Assembly (NCBI RefSeq): GCF_002355515.1
Contig: NZ_AP014809.1
Coordinates: forward strand, 124,001 to 188,000
Length of the DNA stretch: 64,000 nucleotides
From: Methylorubrum populi
GTDB lineage: Bacteria; Pseudomonadota; Alphaproteobacteria; Rhizobiales; Beijerinckiaceae
Reading direction: 5' to 3'
Both the position numbers and the translations under genes were made by a program. Each line of letters begins with the position of its first letter. Position 1 is the stretch's first letter. Below, piece by piece: positions 27,268 through 35,522 of this stretch. The notes beneath the pieces were generated by a model, which was not told the origin of the DNA, searched no databases, and saw only the letters and a program-made list of their open reading frames with translations.

Positions 27268-28521
27268 ATGAGCAACAGGTGGCCCCACCTCGACTATCTC
27301 GGTTGGCGCGAGACCTGTTCGGCCCTGCACCTCTACCTGCAGATCGCCGGCAAATACCGGCTGGCGCATAGCCCGTGGCTCAACCACTCCTGGAACGCCA
27401 CCTTCTACGTCACGCCTCGTGGCCTCTCCTCCTCACCCATCCCTGATGGGCCGGGGATCGAGATCCTATTCGACCTTCACGAGCACAGGGTCGTCGGCAC
27501 GAATGGTGACGGCCGCCAGGCGTCGTTCGCGCTCGGCCCGTCCACGGTCGCGACGTTCCATGCCGATTTCGTCCGCTTGGTGTCTGACCTCGGCGGTACG
27601 CCCACCTTCGACGGACAGCCGAACGAGGTGCCCTTCCCGATGCCCTTTCGCGAAGATCATCGCGACCGGCCCTGGGATCGCGACGCCGTACAGCGCTTCC
27701 ATCAGGCATTGATGGCTGTCGACCGGGTGTTCAAGGCGTTCCGGACCTCCTTCCTCGGCAAGTCCAGCCCAGTCCACCTGTTCTGGGGCGCTCTCGACTT
27801 GGCCGTAACCCGCTTCTCGGGCCGGCGAGCACCGCTCCATCGCGGCAGCATCCCAGCGCTTCCGGACGACGTGGCGCGGGAAGCCTACGACCGCGAGGTT
27901 GCCTCGGTGGGCTTCTGGCCGGGTGGCGGCGGCCTCGACTATCCCGCCTTCTACGCCTACGCCTACCCGGCGCCGAGCGGCTTTCGCAGTGCATCAGTTC
28001 GGCCCGATGCCGCCTTCTGGCTCGAAGAACTGGGCGAGTTCGTTCTGCCCTACGACGCTGTGCAATCGGCCGCCGATCCCGACGAGGCTCTCACGGCGTT
28101 TCTCGTCTCCACCTACGAGGCCGCCGCCGACCGGGGAGGATGGGATCGCGATCTGCTGGAATGCGTGCCTGGTCGGTCTCGCCGGGTTCGGGCGCCGGAC
28201 GCTGAGCAATCTGACGAAGCATCACGGGCGACCGACGTGACGGTCGAACGGGAGGAAGGCGCAACGAAGGGGCGCTACCGGATCGTCGTCGAGGGTATCG
28301 AGGCCGAGATGACCTACACCCGCTCCAGCGAGAAACTGATCATTATCGACTCTACCAACGTCCCGGCCGCCCTGCGAGGTCGCAGGATCGGCGAGCAGAT
28401 GGTTCGCCGCGCAGTCGAGGATGCCCGGCGTGATGGGGTCGCCATCATCCCGCTCTGTCCGTTCGCGAAGGCGCAGATCGAGCGCCGCCCGGAATGGCAG
28501 GACGTACTGCGTCGAGCATAG
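27268..28521 (+). CDS. DUF5996 domain fused to a GNAT-like N-acetyltransferase
   Basis: 417-residue fusion protein. The first 300 residues match DUF5996 (WPHLDYLGWRETCSALHLYL, the NHSWNATFYVTPRGLSSSPI segment and FWPGGGGLDYPAFYAYAYP). After an acidic linker rich in Glu, Asp and Arg, the last 90 residues form a small YjdJ-type GNAT domain (ALRGRRIGEQMVRRAVEDAR, then IIPLCPFAKAQIERRPEWQD) that would use acetyl-CoA. Start ATG at 27268 has GGAG at eight bases. It follows the pirin gene on the same strand. Both domains occur separately elsewhere; the fusion is the notable point. Confidence 0.82.
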   Translation: MSNRWPHLDYLGWRETCSALHLYLQIAGKYRLAHSPWLNHSWNATFYVTPRGLSSSPIPDGPGIEILFDLHEHRVVGTNGDGRQASFALGPSTVATFHADFVRLVSDLGGTPTFDGQPNEVPFPMPFREDHRDRPWDRDAVQRFHQALMAVDRVFKAFRTSFLGKSSPVHLFWGALDLAVTRFSGRRAPLHRGSIPALPDDVAREAYDREVASVGFWPGGGGLDYPAFYAYAYPAPSGFRSASVRPDAAFWLEELGEFVLPYDAVQSAADPDEALTAFLVSTYEAAADRGGWDRDLLECVPGRSRRVRAPDAEQSDEASRATDVTVEREEGATKGRYRIVVEGIEAEMTYTRSSEKLIIIDSTNVPAALRGRRIGEQMVRRAVEDARRDGVAIIPLCPFAKAQIERRPEWQDVLRRA

Positions 28522-28687
28522 ACCGTTGACAGCATTGGACGACGATCAGATCGGCGTCGATATTGCCAAACGGGAGATAACGAAGCTTGTTCGAGTTCGC
28601 CCAATCGTCGCAGAGGGCTGCCATCGGCAAACCATGCTGACCGGACGGCGACGATGTACCCTGAGTGGCAGCAACGTCCGCGGCCGT
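28522..28687. other. intergenic segment with a weak second dispersed repeat
   Basis: No gene seen. TTGGACGA-CGATCAGATCGG (28535-28554) is similar to TTGGACGAATCATCAGATCGG at 36436-36456, with the similarity extending a few bases further. Confidence 0.4.
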
Positions 28688-28862
28688 AGGACGTCTCGTA
28701 TGCACTCCCGGATCACCTCCGGATCGTAGCCGGTCAGGAACACGAACGGCACGCCCCGCTCTCCGAGCGTCTGGGTGATCTCGGACCGTTGCCCCGCCGC
28801 CGAGATTGAGATCCAAAACAGCTTGGGTCGGCGTCCCGTCTTTCAGCCTAGTGGACTTCGCA
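28688..28862 (-). pseudogene. frameshifted response-regulator relic
   Basis: Reverse-strand reading gives TQAVLDLNLGGG in one frame and then SEITQTLGERGVPFVFLTGY followed by DPEVIRECIRDVLRP in another. This is the phospho-acceptor strand and the following region of an HWE-associated receiver domain, with a frameshift near 28785-28795 and no N-terminal half. It resembles the intact regulator at 7029 (LDLNLGG, LFATGD). Confidence 0.7.
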
Positions 28863-28973
28863 AGCGATGGGGTGGACGTGGCTGATCGATACGGGCCCGG
28901 TCCCTATCCCGACCTCGACTTTCACACTCCTCGGGTATTGGGCCGCAAATGTGCCCGTACCAAATGATGTCGT

Positions 28974-29050
28974 GGCCGCCGCTGCTAGGTCTGCTTGCTC
29001 CTACTGAGCAGACTTCTGAGCCGGCACGCCTGAACGTCCGCTAGGGGTCA
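28974..29050 (+). repeat. dispersed hairpin repeat, copy 2
   Basis: Same order as copy 1: TCGTGGCCGCCGCT, then hairpin GTCTGCT (28989-28995) / AGCAGAC (29007-29013) with an 11-base loop, then a GC-rich stretch ending TAGGGGTCA. Relative to copy 1, one C-G pair has become T-A on both sides of the stem, a compensatory change that keeps the pairing. Confidence 0.65.
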
Positions 29051-29119
29051 GGAGTTCGCATGCCAGTTGGTCGGCTGTGCGCCGATTTTGTTCTCTAATG
29101 GGTCAATGGGTGGCAGCTC

Positions 29120-29330
29120 GGTCCAGAGCGTTCGACGCTTTCGGGTGCCTGCGTTCTCTACGTGCTCGTGCGGCACTTGATGGGGTTAGCTGGGTACAGA
29201 GCGGCTCGGTTGAAAGCGCAGTCGGCGCGAGGCCGCATGCTACAGAATCGGCGCCATCGTCTGCTCCCTCCCTCGGGCGTCGCTCCCGCTCGGGAGCTCG
29301 GTTCGGCCTCCTGTTCGGTGATGTCAGCCG
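29120..29330 (-). ncRNA. candidate guide (seek/bridge) RNA region of the IS element
   Basis: 211 non-coding bases between the transposase stop and the inner end of the downstream repeat. IS1111-type elements encode a target-selecting RNA in this position. The region is GC-rich and structured: GCTCCCG / CGGGAGC with a 2-base loop at 29282-29297 is a perfect stem. Transcript ends and guide loops could not be defined by eye. Confidence 0.4.
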
Positions 29331-30344
29331 CTAGGCAGGTTTGAACTCGCTGCCCTGCCGCAGCATCGCGTGCATGATGATCGCCAGCCGACGCGCGAGA
29401 GCGATGCGCGCCTTGCGCATCGTCGAGCGCTTCGCAATGGCCAGAGCCCAAGCCTTGAGCTTCAGAGGCTGCCTGCAGCGCGTCAGCATCACGTTGGCGG
29501 CTTCGTACAGGAGCGTTCTGACCCGTCGGTCGCCGCACTTCGAGATGCTGCCGGTGTAGTCGACCTCGCCCGATTGGTAACGCCGTGGGACGAGACCGAG
29601 ATACGGCCCGACGTCGCGAGAGCGCTTGAAGCGCTCAGGATCGTCGATGGCTGCCGTGAAGGCGAGCGCGGTGAGTTGACCTACGCCCGGGATCGTCATC
29701 AAGCGGCGACAAGCCTCTGAGGCTCGGACCATCCGCTTGATATCTGCGTCGATGGCGGCGACAGCCGCCAGCACGGCAGCTCGCGCTCCGATCAGGCCGC
29801 GCATGGCGGCAGACAGCCCAGTGATCCCTTCGCTCGAACGCAGAGCCTGCTCGATGAACGCAGGGCTGAGCGCCCGCGGCAGTCGCACCCCGAACACGAC
29901 GGCAAGGCCGCGGATCTGGTTCTCCAACGTGACCCGCTGGCCCACCAGCTTCTTGCGTGCGATGATCAACGACCTCACGGCGTGTGCCGGCAACGACTTC
30001 ACGTGCACCGACTTGAAGAAGCCCGTTCGTGCCAGGTGAGCGAGACCGCGCGCATCGTTGCGGTCGGTCTTGTGCGTCGTGAGCGACTTTAAGGCTTGGT
30101 AAGCCTGCCGGCTCTCGACGCAGACGACCGGCACACCATGGTCGGCCAAGCCGTGGAACAGCATCGGAGCCATCCGGCCTGTCTCGAACACAACCCGACG
30201 GCAGGCGGGCGTCTTCTTGAGTTCCTGCGCGATGTCTGCAGGCGTAGAGGCCACCTTCGCCTGATGGGTAATTACTCCGTCGCGGTCGAGCACGCAGACG
30301 TGCGTCTCCTCCATCGAGACATCCAGGCCAGCGAAATACTCCAT
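29331..30344 (-). CDS. IS110-family transposase (DEDD recombinase)
   Basis: 337 residues. The N-terminal RuvC-like DEDD domain shows Asp8 (FAGLDVSMEE), Glu54 (FETGRM), Asp94 and Asp97 (KTDRNDARGLAH). The C-terminal Tnp_20 domain has LMTIPGVGQLTALAFTAAID, LGLVPRRYQSG and the serine motif GSISKCGDRRVR (Ser266/268). All catalytic positions are intact and the frame is full length, so the element may still be active. GAGGAGG stands eight bases before ATG 30344. The enzyme recombines circular intermediates into specific targets and in this family is guided by an element-encoded RNA. Confidence 0.95.
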   Translation of the reverse strand: MEYFAGLDVSMEETHVCVLDRDGVITHQAKVASTPADIAQELKKTPACRRVVFETGRMAPMLFHGLADHGVPVVCVESRQAYQALKSLTTHKTDRNDARGLAHLARTGFFKSVHVKSLPAHAVRSLIIARKKLVGQRVTLENQIRGLAVVFGVRLPRALSPAFIEQALRSSEGITGLSAAMRGLIGARAAVLAAVAAIDADIKRMVRASEACRRLMTIPGVGQLTALAFTAAIDDPERFKRSRDVGPYLGLVPRRYQSGEVDYTGSISKCGDRRVRTLLYEAANVMLTRCRQPLKLKAWALAIAKRSTMRKARIALARRLAIIMHAMLRQGSEFKPA

Positions 30345-30417
30345 GATCAGCCTCCTCTTCCAACAGCAGAGCCGATCCTAACGACTTCCGCAGAAGAGCT
30401 GCCGCCCATTACCCGAT

Positions 30418-30429
30418 GTTGAAAAACTC
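30418..30429 (-). repeat. IS-terminus relic, left copy
   Basis: GTTGAAAAACTC, reverse complement of the copy at 30588. Joined across the IS110 element to GCCGATTTTGTT it rebuilds a terminal repeat nearly identical to the right copy. Confidence 0.55.
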
Positions 30430-30587
30430 AGGCTCTGCACTTCGCGCGTCATCTCGGGCTGAGAATTAGAAATGATTTTTCTCTACATGACGATGTATCC
30501 CCGTCTACGACGGCGGCTTATGATCGCCTCGGTAGAAAGATTTTCTACGCCTTGCGCAGGTCGTGGTGCCGCCTAAGACCGGTCCCG

Positions 30588-30619
30588 AGTTTTTCAACGA
30601 AATCCGCCACAAGCCGACG
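30588..30619 (+). repeat. IS-terminus relic, right copy
   Basis: GAGTTTTTCAACGAAATCCG at 30588-30607 and the next dozen bases match the reconstructed left copy at most positions (30588-30619 compared with the reverse of 30429-30418 plus 29092-29071). Such GAGTTTTTCAAC ends are typical of IS5-like and related elements. No transposase belonging to it remains. Confidence 0.55.
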
Positions 30620-31079
30620 TTCATTCTTGAGCCGCAGCAAGTCCGCTATTCAGACACGAGGAGACCTTCGTGACGGATCGCGAAGTCCTACAGAGTGGAA
30701 CTCTTCAACGGACGAGCCTCGCCAGCTCCCGTAACGAATGCTGCGCCCCTCCCCCCGCATCAGCTCAGGCTCTACGCGCCAAGCCGAGACTGCGTGCCTC
30801 TTCGACCATGGCTTCGAGCGGGGCCACACCATCACCATCACGGCTACTGACCGCAACACGACGAAAGGGGACGACTGCTGCCCCGCGATTCGCATGATCC
30901 GGAGGAGTGCGGAGCTTCTTGCAAACGGGCGCCGGAACTTTTGCCGAACTACGCCGTCCCGATCCTCCTGACCGCTCCTCCATTTGTTTGGAAAGCTGGC
31001 GAACCAGATCCCGGCCTCGCGCGACCAACGAATGTCGGAACCGCACCGCGCGGCCCGAGCCATTCAGAGGATTGCCGCC
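30620..31079. other. 460-base region without a supported gene
   Basis: No recognisable coding sequence; probably decayed IS DNA plus the promoter of the His-rich gene. GGAAC at 30937-30941, about 16 bases before CGTC, resembles a degenerate EcfG promoter but lacks the final T. Confidence 0.45.
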
Positions 31080-31352
31080 ATGACCCGGACCAAGATCATC
31101 GCCGCCCTTTGCACCGTTGGCCTGGTTCTCGGAGCAGGCTCCACCGAGGCGAAGCCCTTCCACGGGCACGGTCACAGCCACGGCTTCGGCCACGGGGGCG
31201 CCGTCCTAGGCGGCCTTGCGCTCGGGGCCGTGGTGGTCGGCAGCGCAATCGCCGCCACCTCCGACGAGACCTACGAGTGCATCGTCAAGGTCCGGCGGAC
31301 CTACGACGGCTTCGGCAACGTCTATGTTCGCCGGGTACGGGTCTGCGAATGA
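31080..31352 (+). CDS. small secreted His/Gly-rich protein
   Basis: 90-residue exported protein starting MTRTKIIAALCTVGLVLGAG with signal peptide to about EAKP. Then a His-rich patch (FHGHGHSHGFGHGG), a hydrophobic Gly/Ala segment (about 45-62) and a C-terminal domain with two Cys (TYECIVKVRRTYDGFGNVYV, VCE). A related protein lies at 35523. The C-terminal RR.YDGFGNVYVRRVRVC pattern is shared in part (INDFGDVVVRRFC), so the two are paralogs. His clusters suggest metal binding; this is inference. AGAGGA precedes ATG 31080. Confidence 0.75.
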   Translation: MTRTKIIAALCTVGLVLGAGSTEAKPFHGHGHSHGFGHGGAVLGGLALGAVVVGSAIAATSDETYECIVKVRRTYDGFGNVYVRRVRVCE

Positions 31353-31482
31353 GACACGGCGTTCGCCGTCAGAACTGCGCGGCTCTGAGTGTCCAGTCCG
31401 CGTAGACTGAGTTTGGTCGCTCATCTACAGTCAGGACGCTGCGCGCCGGCTCGGGCGAGCGGTCGCGGGAGCCCGTGCTGCG

Positions 31483-33252
31483 ATGCGGAGTGCCTTCGTT
31501 CGGTTCATGCTCGGATGGCTCTGCCGCGTCCTGACCGCGGCGGTGCTCCTCTTCTCCGCTTGCCTCATCGCTCATGCGCAGATGCGCGGCCCGGCCGGGT
31601 CCGGTGCCGGAGCCCCCTACGGTGGCGGCGGTTACGGAGGGGGCGGCTACGGTGGCGGCTACCGCGGTGGCCCGATGATCGGCCTGCCGGGCATGATCGG
31701 CGTCATCCCGCGCCTGATCCCGCGACAGCCGGTTGAAGAAGTCGAGGACGAGGAGCCGCCGCGGCGGCCGGTCCGACAACCGGAGTACGAGGACGAGCCT
31801 CCGGCATACCGGCCGAGGCCACGTCCCCGGCCACAGGCCCCGTCGCCCGTTCATCGTGCGGAGCCTGCACCGGCACCGCGTCCCAAGCAGGCCACACCCG
31901 TTCGCGAATCTTCGCCCAAGGTTACGCAAAGGCCGGAGCGCTCGAAGCCAATCGCGACACCCGCCGCCAAGCCGCAACCGCCGAAGCCTGCACTCGCCAA
32001 AGCACCGCCTCCGCCGCGTCGGCAGGCGCCCGTTTCCGCACCAGTCCCGGCCGTAAGCCAACCGAGCCTCGCGGGCCCGGGCGAGGTTCCCGGCGAGGTC
32101 CTGTTCGTCCTCAAGGCGGAGGTGTCCGCCGGGAGCCTGCCCGAGATCCTGCGCCGCGAGCGCCTCTCGCTGATCTCCACGGACACCTTCACGCTGGTGC
32201 CGGTGACCGTGCACCGAGCCCGCTTCCGTGACCGTCGATCGGTTGCGGAGGTGGTCGCCGCCCTGTCGCGCGACCCTCGCGTCGCCTCGGCGCAGGCAAA
32301 CCACGTCTACGCGCTCGTCGGAGAGGCCATGCCGGTCCTCGCCGGCGCACAGTACGTCGTGGGCAAGCTCCGCCTGAAGGAGGCGCACGCCTCGGTCACG
32401 GGCAAGGACGTGACCGTCGCCGTGATCGATTCCGACGTCGACCTGGGGCATCCCTCGCTGCAGGGTGCCGTCACGGACCGGCACGACGCGCTGGACGGCG
32501 GCAAGGCGGCGGCCGCCCACCCGCACGGGACAGCCATCGCGGGCATCGTCGGCGCCCGCGCCCAACTGGCCAGCGCAGCACCGGAGGCCAGCCTCCTCGT
32601 GGTGCGCGCCTTCTCGGGCGAGACGCGAGCCGGGGCCCAAGGCACTACGCTGCACGTCCTGCGAGCCCTGGATTGGTCCGGGAAAATGGGCGCGCGAGTG
32701 GTCAACATGAGCTTCGCCGGTTCTTGGGACGCGGCGCTCTCCGAGTTCCTGGCCGCCGGAACCGGACGCGGCGTTGTCTACGTGGCCGCGGCTGGCAACG
32801 CCGGCCCGACCTCGCCGCCACTGTTCCCGGCAGCCGACCCGAACGTCATCGCCGTGACCGCGACGGACGCTGAGGACAGGCTCTTCCCGGCGGCCAACCG
32901 CGGCTCGTACCTCTGCGTCGCCGCACCGGGCGTCGACATCCTCGTCGCCGCGCCGAACAACAGATACGGGCTTCTCTCAGGCACCTCGATGGCCGCCGCG
33001 CAGGTCAGCGGTGTGGTTGCCCTGATGCTGCAGGCGAGACCTGACCTGAAGCCGGCTGAGGTGCGAGCGGCGCTGACGCACAGCGCCCGCGACCTCGGTC
33101 CCCCAGGTCCGGACCGTGAGTTCGGCGCCGGCTTCGCCGATGCCGACGGTGCCGTGCGGTTCCTGACAGCACCTATGGCCCCCAAGGAGCCGGACGGAAC
33201 AATGCCGAGGGGGGCAAGTGCCACCCCCGTCAGCGCCAACTCGCAGCCGTGA
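31483..33252 (+). CDS. secreted S8 family serine peptidase (subtilase)
   Basis: 589-residue exported protease. Signal peptide (1-33, ending AHAQ), a Gly/Tyr-rich segment (about 40-65), a long Pro/Arg/Lys-rich linker (about 80-200), a pro-domain-like region (about 205-275; VLFVLKAEVSAGSLPEILRR) and the catalytic domain with Asp316 (VAVIDSDVD), His348 (HPHGTAIAGIV), Asn439 (AAAGNAGP) and Ser502 (GTSMAAAQVSG). The whole triad is intact. It is followed closely by sigma factor, anti-sigma and a SPOR-like gene on the same strand, which suggests the protease belongs to that regulatory unit, either as target or as part of signal transduction. Confidence 0.93.
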   Translation: MRSAFVRFMLGWLCRVLTAAVLLFSACLIAHAQMRGPAGSGAGAPYGGGGYGGGGYGGGYRGGPMIGLPGMIGVIPRLIPRQPVEEVEDEEPPRRPVRQPEYEDEPPAYRPRPRPRPQAPSPVHRAEPAPAPRPKQATPVRESSPKVTQRPERSKPIATPAAKPQPPKPALAKAPPPPRRQAPVSAPVPAVSQPSLAGPGEVPGEVLFVLKAEVSAGSLPEILRRERLSLISTDTFTLVPVTVHRARFRDRRSVAEVVAALSRDPRVASAQANHVYALVGEAMPVLAGAQYVVGKLRLKEAHASVTGKDVTVAVIDSDVDLGHPSLQGAVTDRHDALDGGKAAAAHPHGTAIAGIVGARAQLASAAPEASLLVVRAFSGETRAGAQGTTLHVLRALDWSGKMGARVVNMSFAGSWDAALSEFLAAGTGRGVVYVAAAGNAGPTSPPLFPAADPNVIAVTATDAEDRLFPAANRGSYLCVAAPGVDILVAAPNNRYGLLSGTSMAAAQVSGVVALMLQARPDLKPAEVRAALTHSARDLGPPGPDREFGAGFADADGAVRFLTAPMAPKEPDGTMPRGASATPVSANSQP

Positions 33253-33349
33253 CGATGGTGACAAGCCGTGACGGCGACAGCCACGGCGCGAAATCCTCAT
33301 CCGGGATTGAACCACTCGCCTCGCCCACGCGACCTATGAAGGGGCGCGG

Positions 33350-33910
33350 ATGAGCACGCCTTCCGACGAGGATCTGATCCGGCGTATCGCCGGTGGCGAC
33401 CGGGTGGCAATGCAGGGCCTCTACGCTCGGCACGCGACGACCGTGTTCCGCTTCCTCGTCCGCATGGTGCGCGACCCGAGCCGGGCGGAGGACCTGATGA
33501 GCGACGTCTTCTTCGATGTCTGGCAGCAGGCCGGCCGCTTCGAGGGTCGGTCCAGCGTCACGACCTGGATGCTGACCATCGCCCGCTTCAAGGCGCTCTC
33601 CAGCCTGCGGCGGCGCCCGCACGAGGAACTGGAACCGGAGCTGGCTGAGGCCATCGAGGACGAGGCCGATACGCCGGAGGTCTCACTGCAGAAGGCGAGC
33701 AAGGCCGAGGCCATGCGGCGCTGCCTCGAAGCGTTGTCCCTGGAACACCGCACCGTGATCGACCTCGTCTACTACCACGAGCTCGGCGTCGAGGAGGTGG
33801 CGCAGGTCCTCGACATCCCAGCGGGCACCGTGAAGACCCGCCTGTTCCACGCCCGCAAGCGCCTGTCGGACCTGCTGCTGAAGGCAGGCATCGATCGGGG
33901 TTGGCCGTGA
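33350..33910 (+). CDS. ECF-type RNA polymerase sigma factor
   Basis: 186-residue group 4 sigma factor. Region 2 (about 20-85; LYARHATTVFRFLVRMVRDP, DLMSDVFFDVWQ, TWMLTIARFKALSSLRRR) and region 4 (about 125-180; LSLEHRTVIDLVYYHELGVE, PAGTVKTRLFHARKRL) are complete, joined by an acidic linker. The anti-sigma gene follows after 10 bases. Directs transcription of a specific regulon, possibly including the upstream protease gene. Confidence 0.95.
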   Translation: MSTPSDEDLIRRIAGGDRVAMQGLYARHATTVFRFLVRMVRDPSRAEDLMSDVFFDVWQQAGRFEGRSSVTTWMLTIARFKALSSLRRRPHEELEPELAEAIEDEADTPEVSLQKASKAEAMRRCLEALSLEHRTVIDLVYYHELGVEEVAQVLDIPAGTVKTRLFHARKRLSDLLLKAGIDRGWP

Positions 33911-33920
33911 GGAGGCCGCG

Positions 33921-34595
33921 ATGAGCACGACCGACCCGGAGCGCGACGAGGACGAGCTGCTGCTGCCCTGGCACGCCACCGGCCGTCTCCGTCCGGCGGA
34001 GGCCGCCCGCATCGAAGCGGCGCTCGCGCGCGAACCGGAACTCGCGCGCAGGCTCGATCTCGCCCGCGCCGAGCGGGACGGGACCGTGGCGGTGAACGAG
34101 GGCCTCGGCGTGCCGTCGATGAAGGCCCGAGACGACCTGTTCGCGCGTATTGACGGGGACCCAGCGGTGCGGGAGCGCGGCTGGCTGCGGCGGATCGGCG
34201 AGACGTTGGCGAGCCTGTCGCCACCGATGCTGGCGGGCTCGGCCATCGCCGCTTGCCTCCTACTCCTGCTGCAGGCGGGGCTGCTGACGGGCGCGTGGCT
34301 GGGTGGTTTGACGACGACTTACGAGACCGCCTCCCATAACGCGAACGGACCCTCGACAGGCGGCACCTTCTTCCTCGTCGCCTTCGCGCCGGCGGCCACG
34401 GCTGCGCAGATTACGGAAGCCCTCGCGGAGACCAGGTTGTCCGTCGTGGACGGGCCTCGTGCCGGTGGCATCTATCGCCTCCGCCTCAGAGAGGCCGCGG
34501 ACAGGCAGGACAATCCGAGTGCTCTCCTCGACCGGCTGCGCGCGAAGCCCGGCCTCGTCGTTCTCGCAGTGCCCGAGACGGCTCTGGTACGCTGA
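33921..34595 (+). CDS. membrane-anchored anti-sigma factor
   Basis: 224 residues with a single central TM helix (about 95-118; PPMLAGSAIAACLLLLLQAG). The cytoplasmic N part (1-75) has the helical LLLPWHATGRLRPAEAARIE pattern of class-I anti-sigma domains but lacks the HxxxCxxC zinc motif, as in other anti-sigma factors paired with this ECF group. The periplasmic C part (about 125-224) is a small alpha/beta domain with SVVDGPRAGGIYRLRL. It likely holds the sigma factor at the membrane until signal. Translationally close to the sigma gene (10-base gap). Confidence 0.85.
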   Translation: MSTTDPERDEDELLLPWHATGRLRPAEAARIEAALAREPELARRLDLARAERDGTVAVNEGLGVPSMKARDDLFARIDGDPAVRERGWLRRIGETLASLSPPMLAGSAIAACLLLLLQAGLLTGAWLGGLTTTYETASHNANGPSTGGTFFLVAFAPAATAAQITEALAETRLSVVDGPRAGGIYRLRLREAADRQDNPSALLDRLRAKPGLVVLAVPETALVR

Positions 34596-34610
34596 AGGGA
34601 GGAGACCAAG

Positions 34611-34973
34611 ATGCATGTCGCCCTGATCCTCGCGGTTCTCACGCTGGTCGCACCGGCCCAGGCCCAGCCCATGCGCGGCGTGCCGCTTGCGGACGAGGGC
34701 TGGTGGGTGGTGCTCGGCTCCTTCGACAACAACGGCGGGACGGGCAGCCGCTCGGCGGATGCCGCGGTCGCCAGGACGCGGCGGCAGGCGCGGTCCTGCG
34801 GAGAAAGACCCTTCAATGACGTCTCGGAGAAGTTCTCCGGGTTCGTGCCGGGCTTCGATGTTTCGGTGCTCGGCGCCTACCCAACCCGGGCGCGGGCCGA
34901 GGCCGCTTTATCCCGGGTAGGTTCTTGCATACCGGGTGCCTACATCCGCCGTGCGCGGTACGCCGGCGAGTAA
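34611..34973 (+). CDS. small secreted SPOR-like protein
   Basis: 120 residues with a signal peptide (MHVALILAVLTLVAPAQA). The mature part has WWVVLGSFDNNGG and the later FDVSVLGAYPTRARAEAALS pattern, similar to a SPOR-like repeat, with two Cys (RSCGERPF and GSCIPGAY). Fifteen bases after the anti-sigma stop with GGAGG before ATG, so it is the fourth gene of the protease/sigma unit. Its role is unknown; a peptidoglycan-binding function would be inference. Confidence 0.75.
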   Translation: MHVALILAVLTLVAPAQAQPMRGVPLADEGWWVVLGSFDNNGGTGSRSADAAVARTRRQARSCGERPFNDVSEKFSGFVPGFDVSVLGAYPTRARAEAALSRVGSCIPGAYIRRARYAGE

Positions 34974-35522
34974 TGTGCACCGAATTTCCGGCCGGGTTCA
35001 GCCCTGCTTCGCACCGCCGCCGGCACGAAGAAGTCACTCGCCTTTTGGAGAATGCGGTCGAAACTCCGCAGGGTCTCCGGCGGGCAGGACGCCGTGTGGG
35101 CGTGTCATGCAACTGCGTACGTCCCCGATAAAGTACGCTGCGAGAAATCGTGGGCTCTCGGCCACTCCAGCTTCGACACGGCTGGAGGTTCTCTCGCGTA
35201 GCTTGACCTTGTGCTCATCATCTCAGATGTGCGCGGACAGGCACCGCCGCCGGCGGTGTACAGGCCGCGCCTTCCCTTCGTTCAACGATCGCGTGGGTTG
35301 GCCGGCATCCCCGAAATGTTTCGCAGGGGCTGCAGCATCTAAGGCCGAGAACGAAGACGTGTGGTTACCGTCTCAACGGAGTCCCAGGACGAGGAACGCA
35401 CCCGGGTCCGAACGGAGCCAGGTGCGTGAAAGTGATGCTGAGGATCGCCAGATGGTGCAACGCCTCTGTGTTCTGGCGTTGATACGTCAAGTTTCCACGC
35501 TCGATGAGGTCGTTAAGCCTGA
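34974..35522. other. 550-base region without a supported gene
   Basis: A 220-codon frame runs through it on the forward strand but has no ribosome site, signal peptide or domain, and its composition is out of frame with neighbours. Nothing further identified. Confidence 0.5.

Larger units (their letters stand above)
29071..30417 (-). mobile_element. IS110-family (IS1111-like) insertion sequence inserted in an IS terminus
   Basis: The transposase gene is flanked by an imperfect inverted repeat: AATGGGTGGCAGCTC at 29105-29119 and, reversed, AATGGGCGGCAGCTC at 30410-30396 (one mismatch in 15). Subterminal repeats, only about 50 bases before the transposase and about 210 bases after it, fit the IS1111 subgroup. 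The flanks GCCGATTTTGTT (29081-29092) and GTTGAAAAACTC (30418-30429) rejoin into a continuous IS-end sequence, so the element most likely spans about 29093-30417. Confidence 0.72.

Noticed and set aside
30650..31063. 137-codon reverse frame before the His-rich gene
   Set aside because: Overlaps the His-rich gene's upstream region, no domain, composition of a shadow frame.
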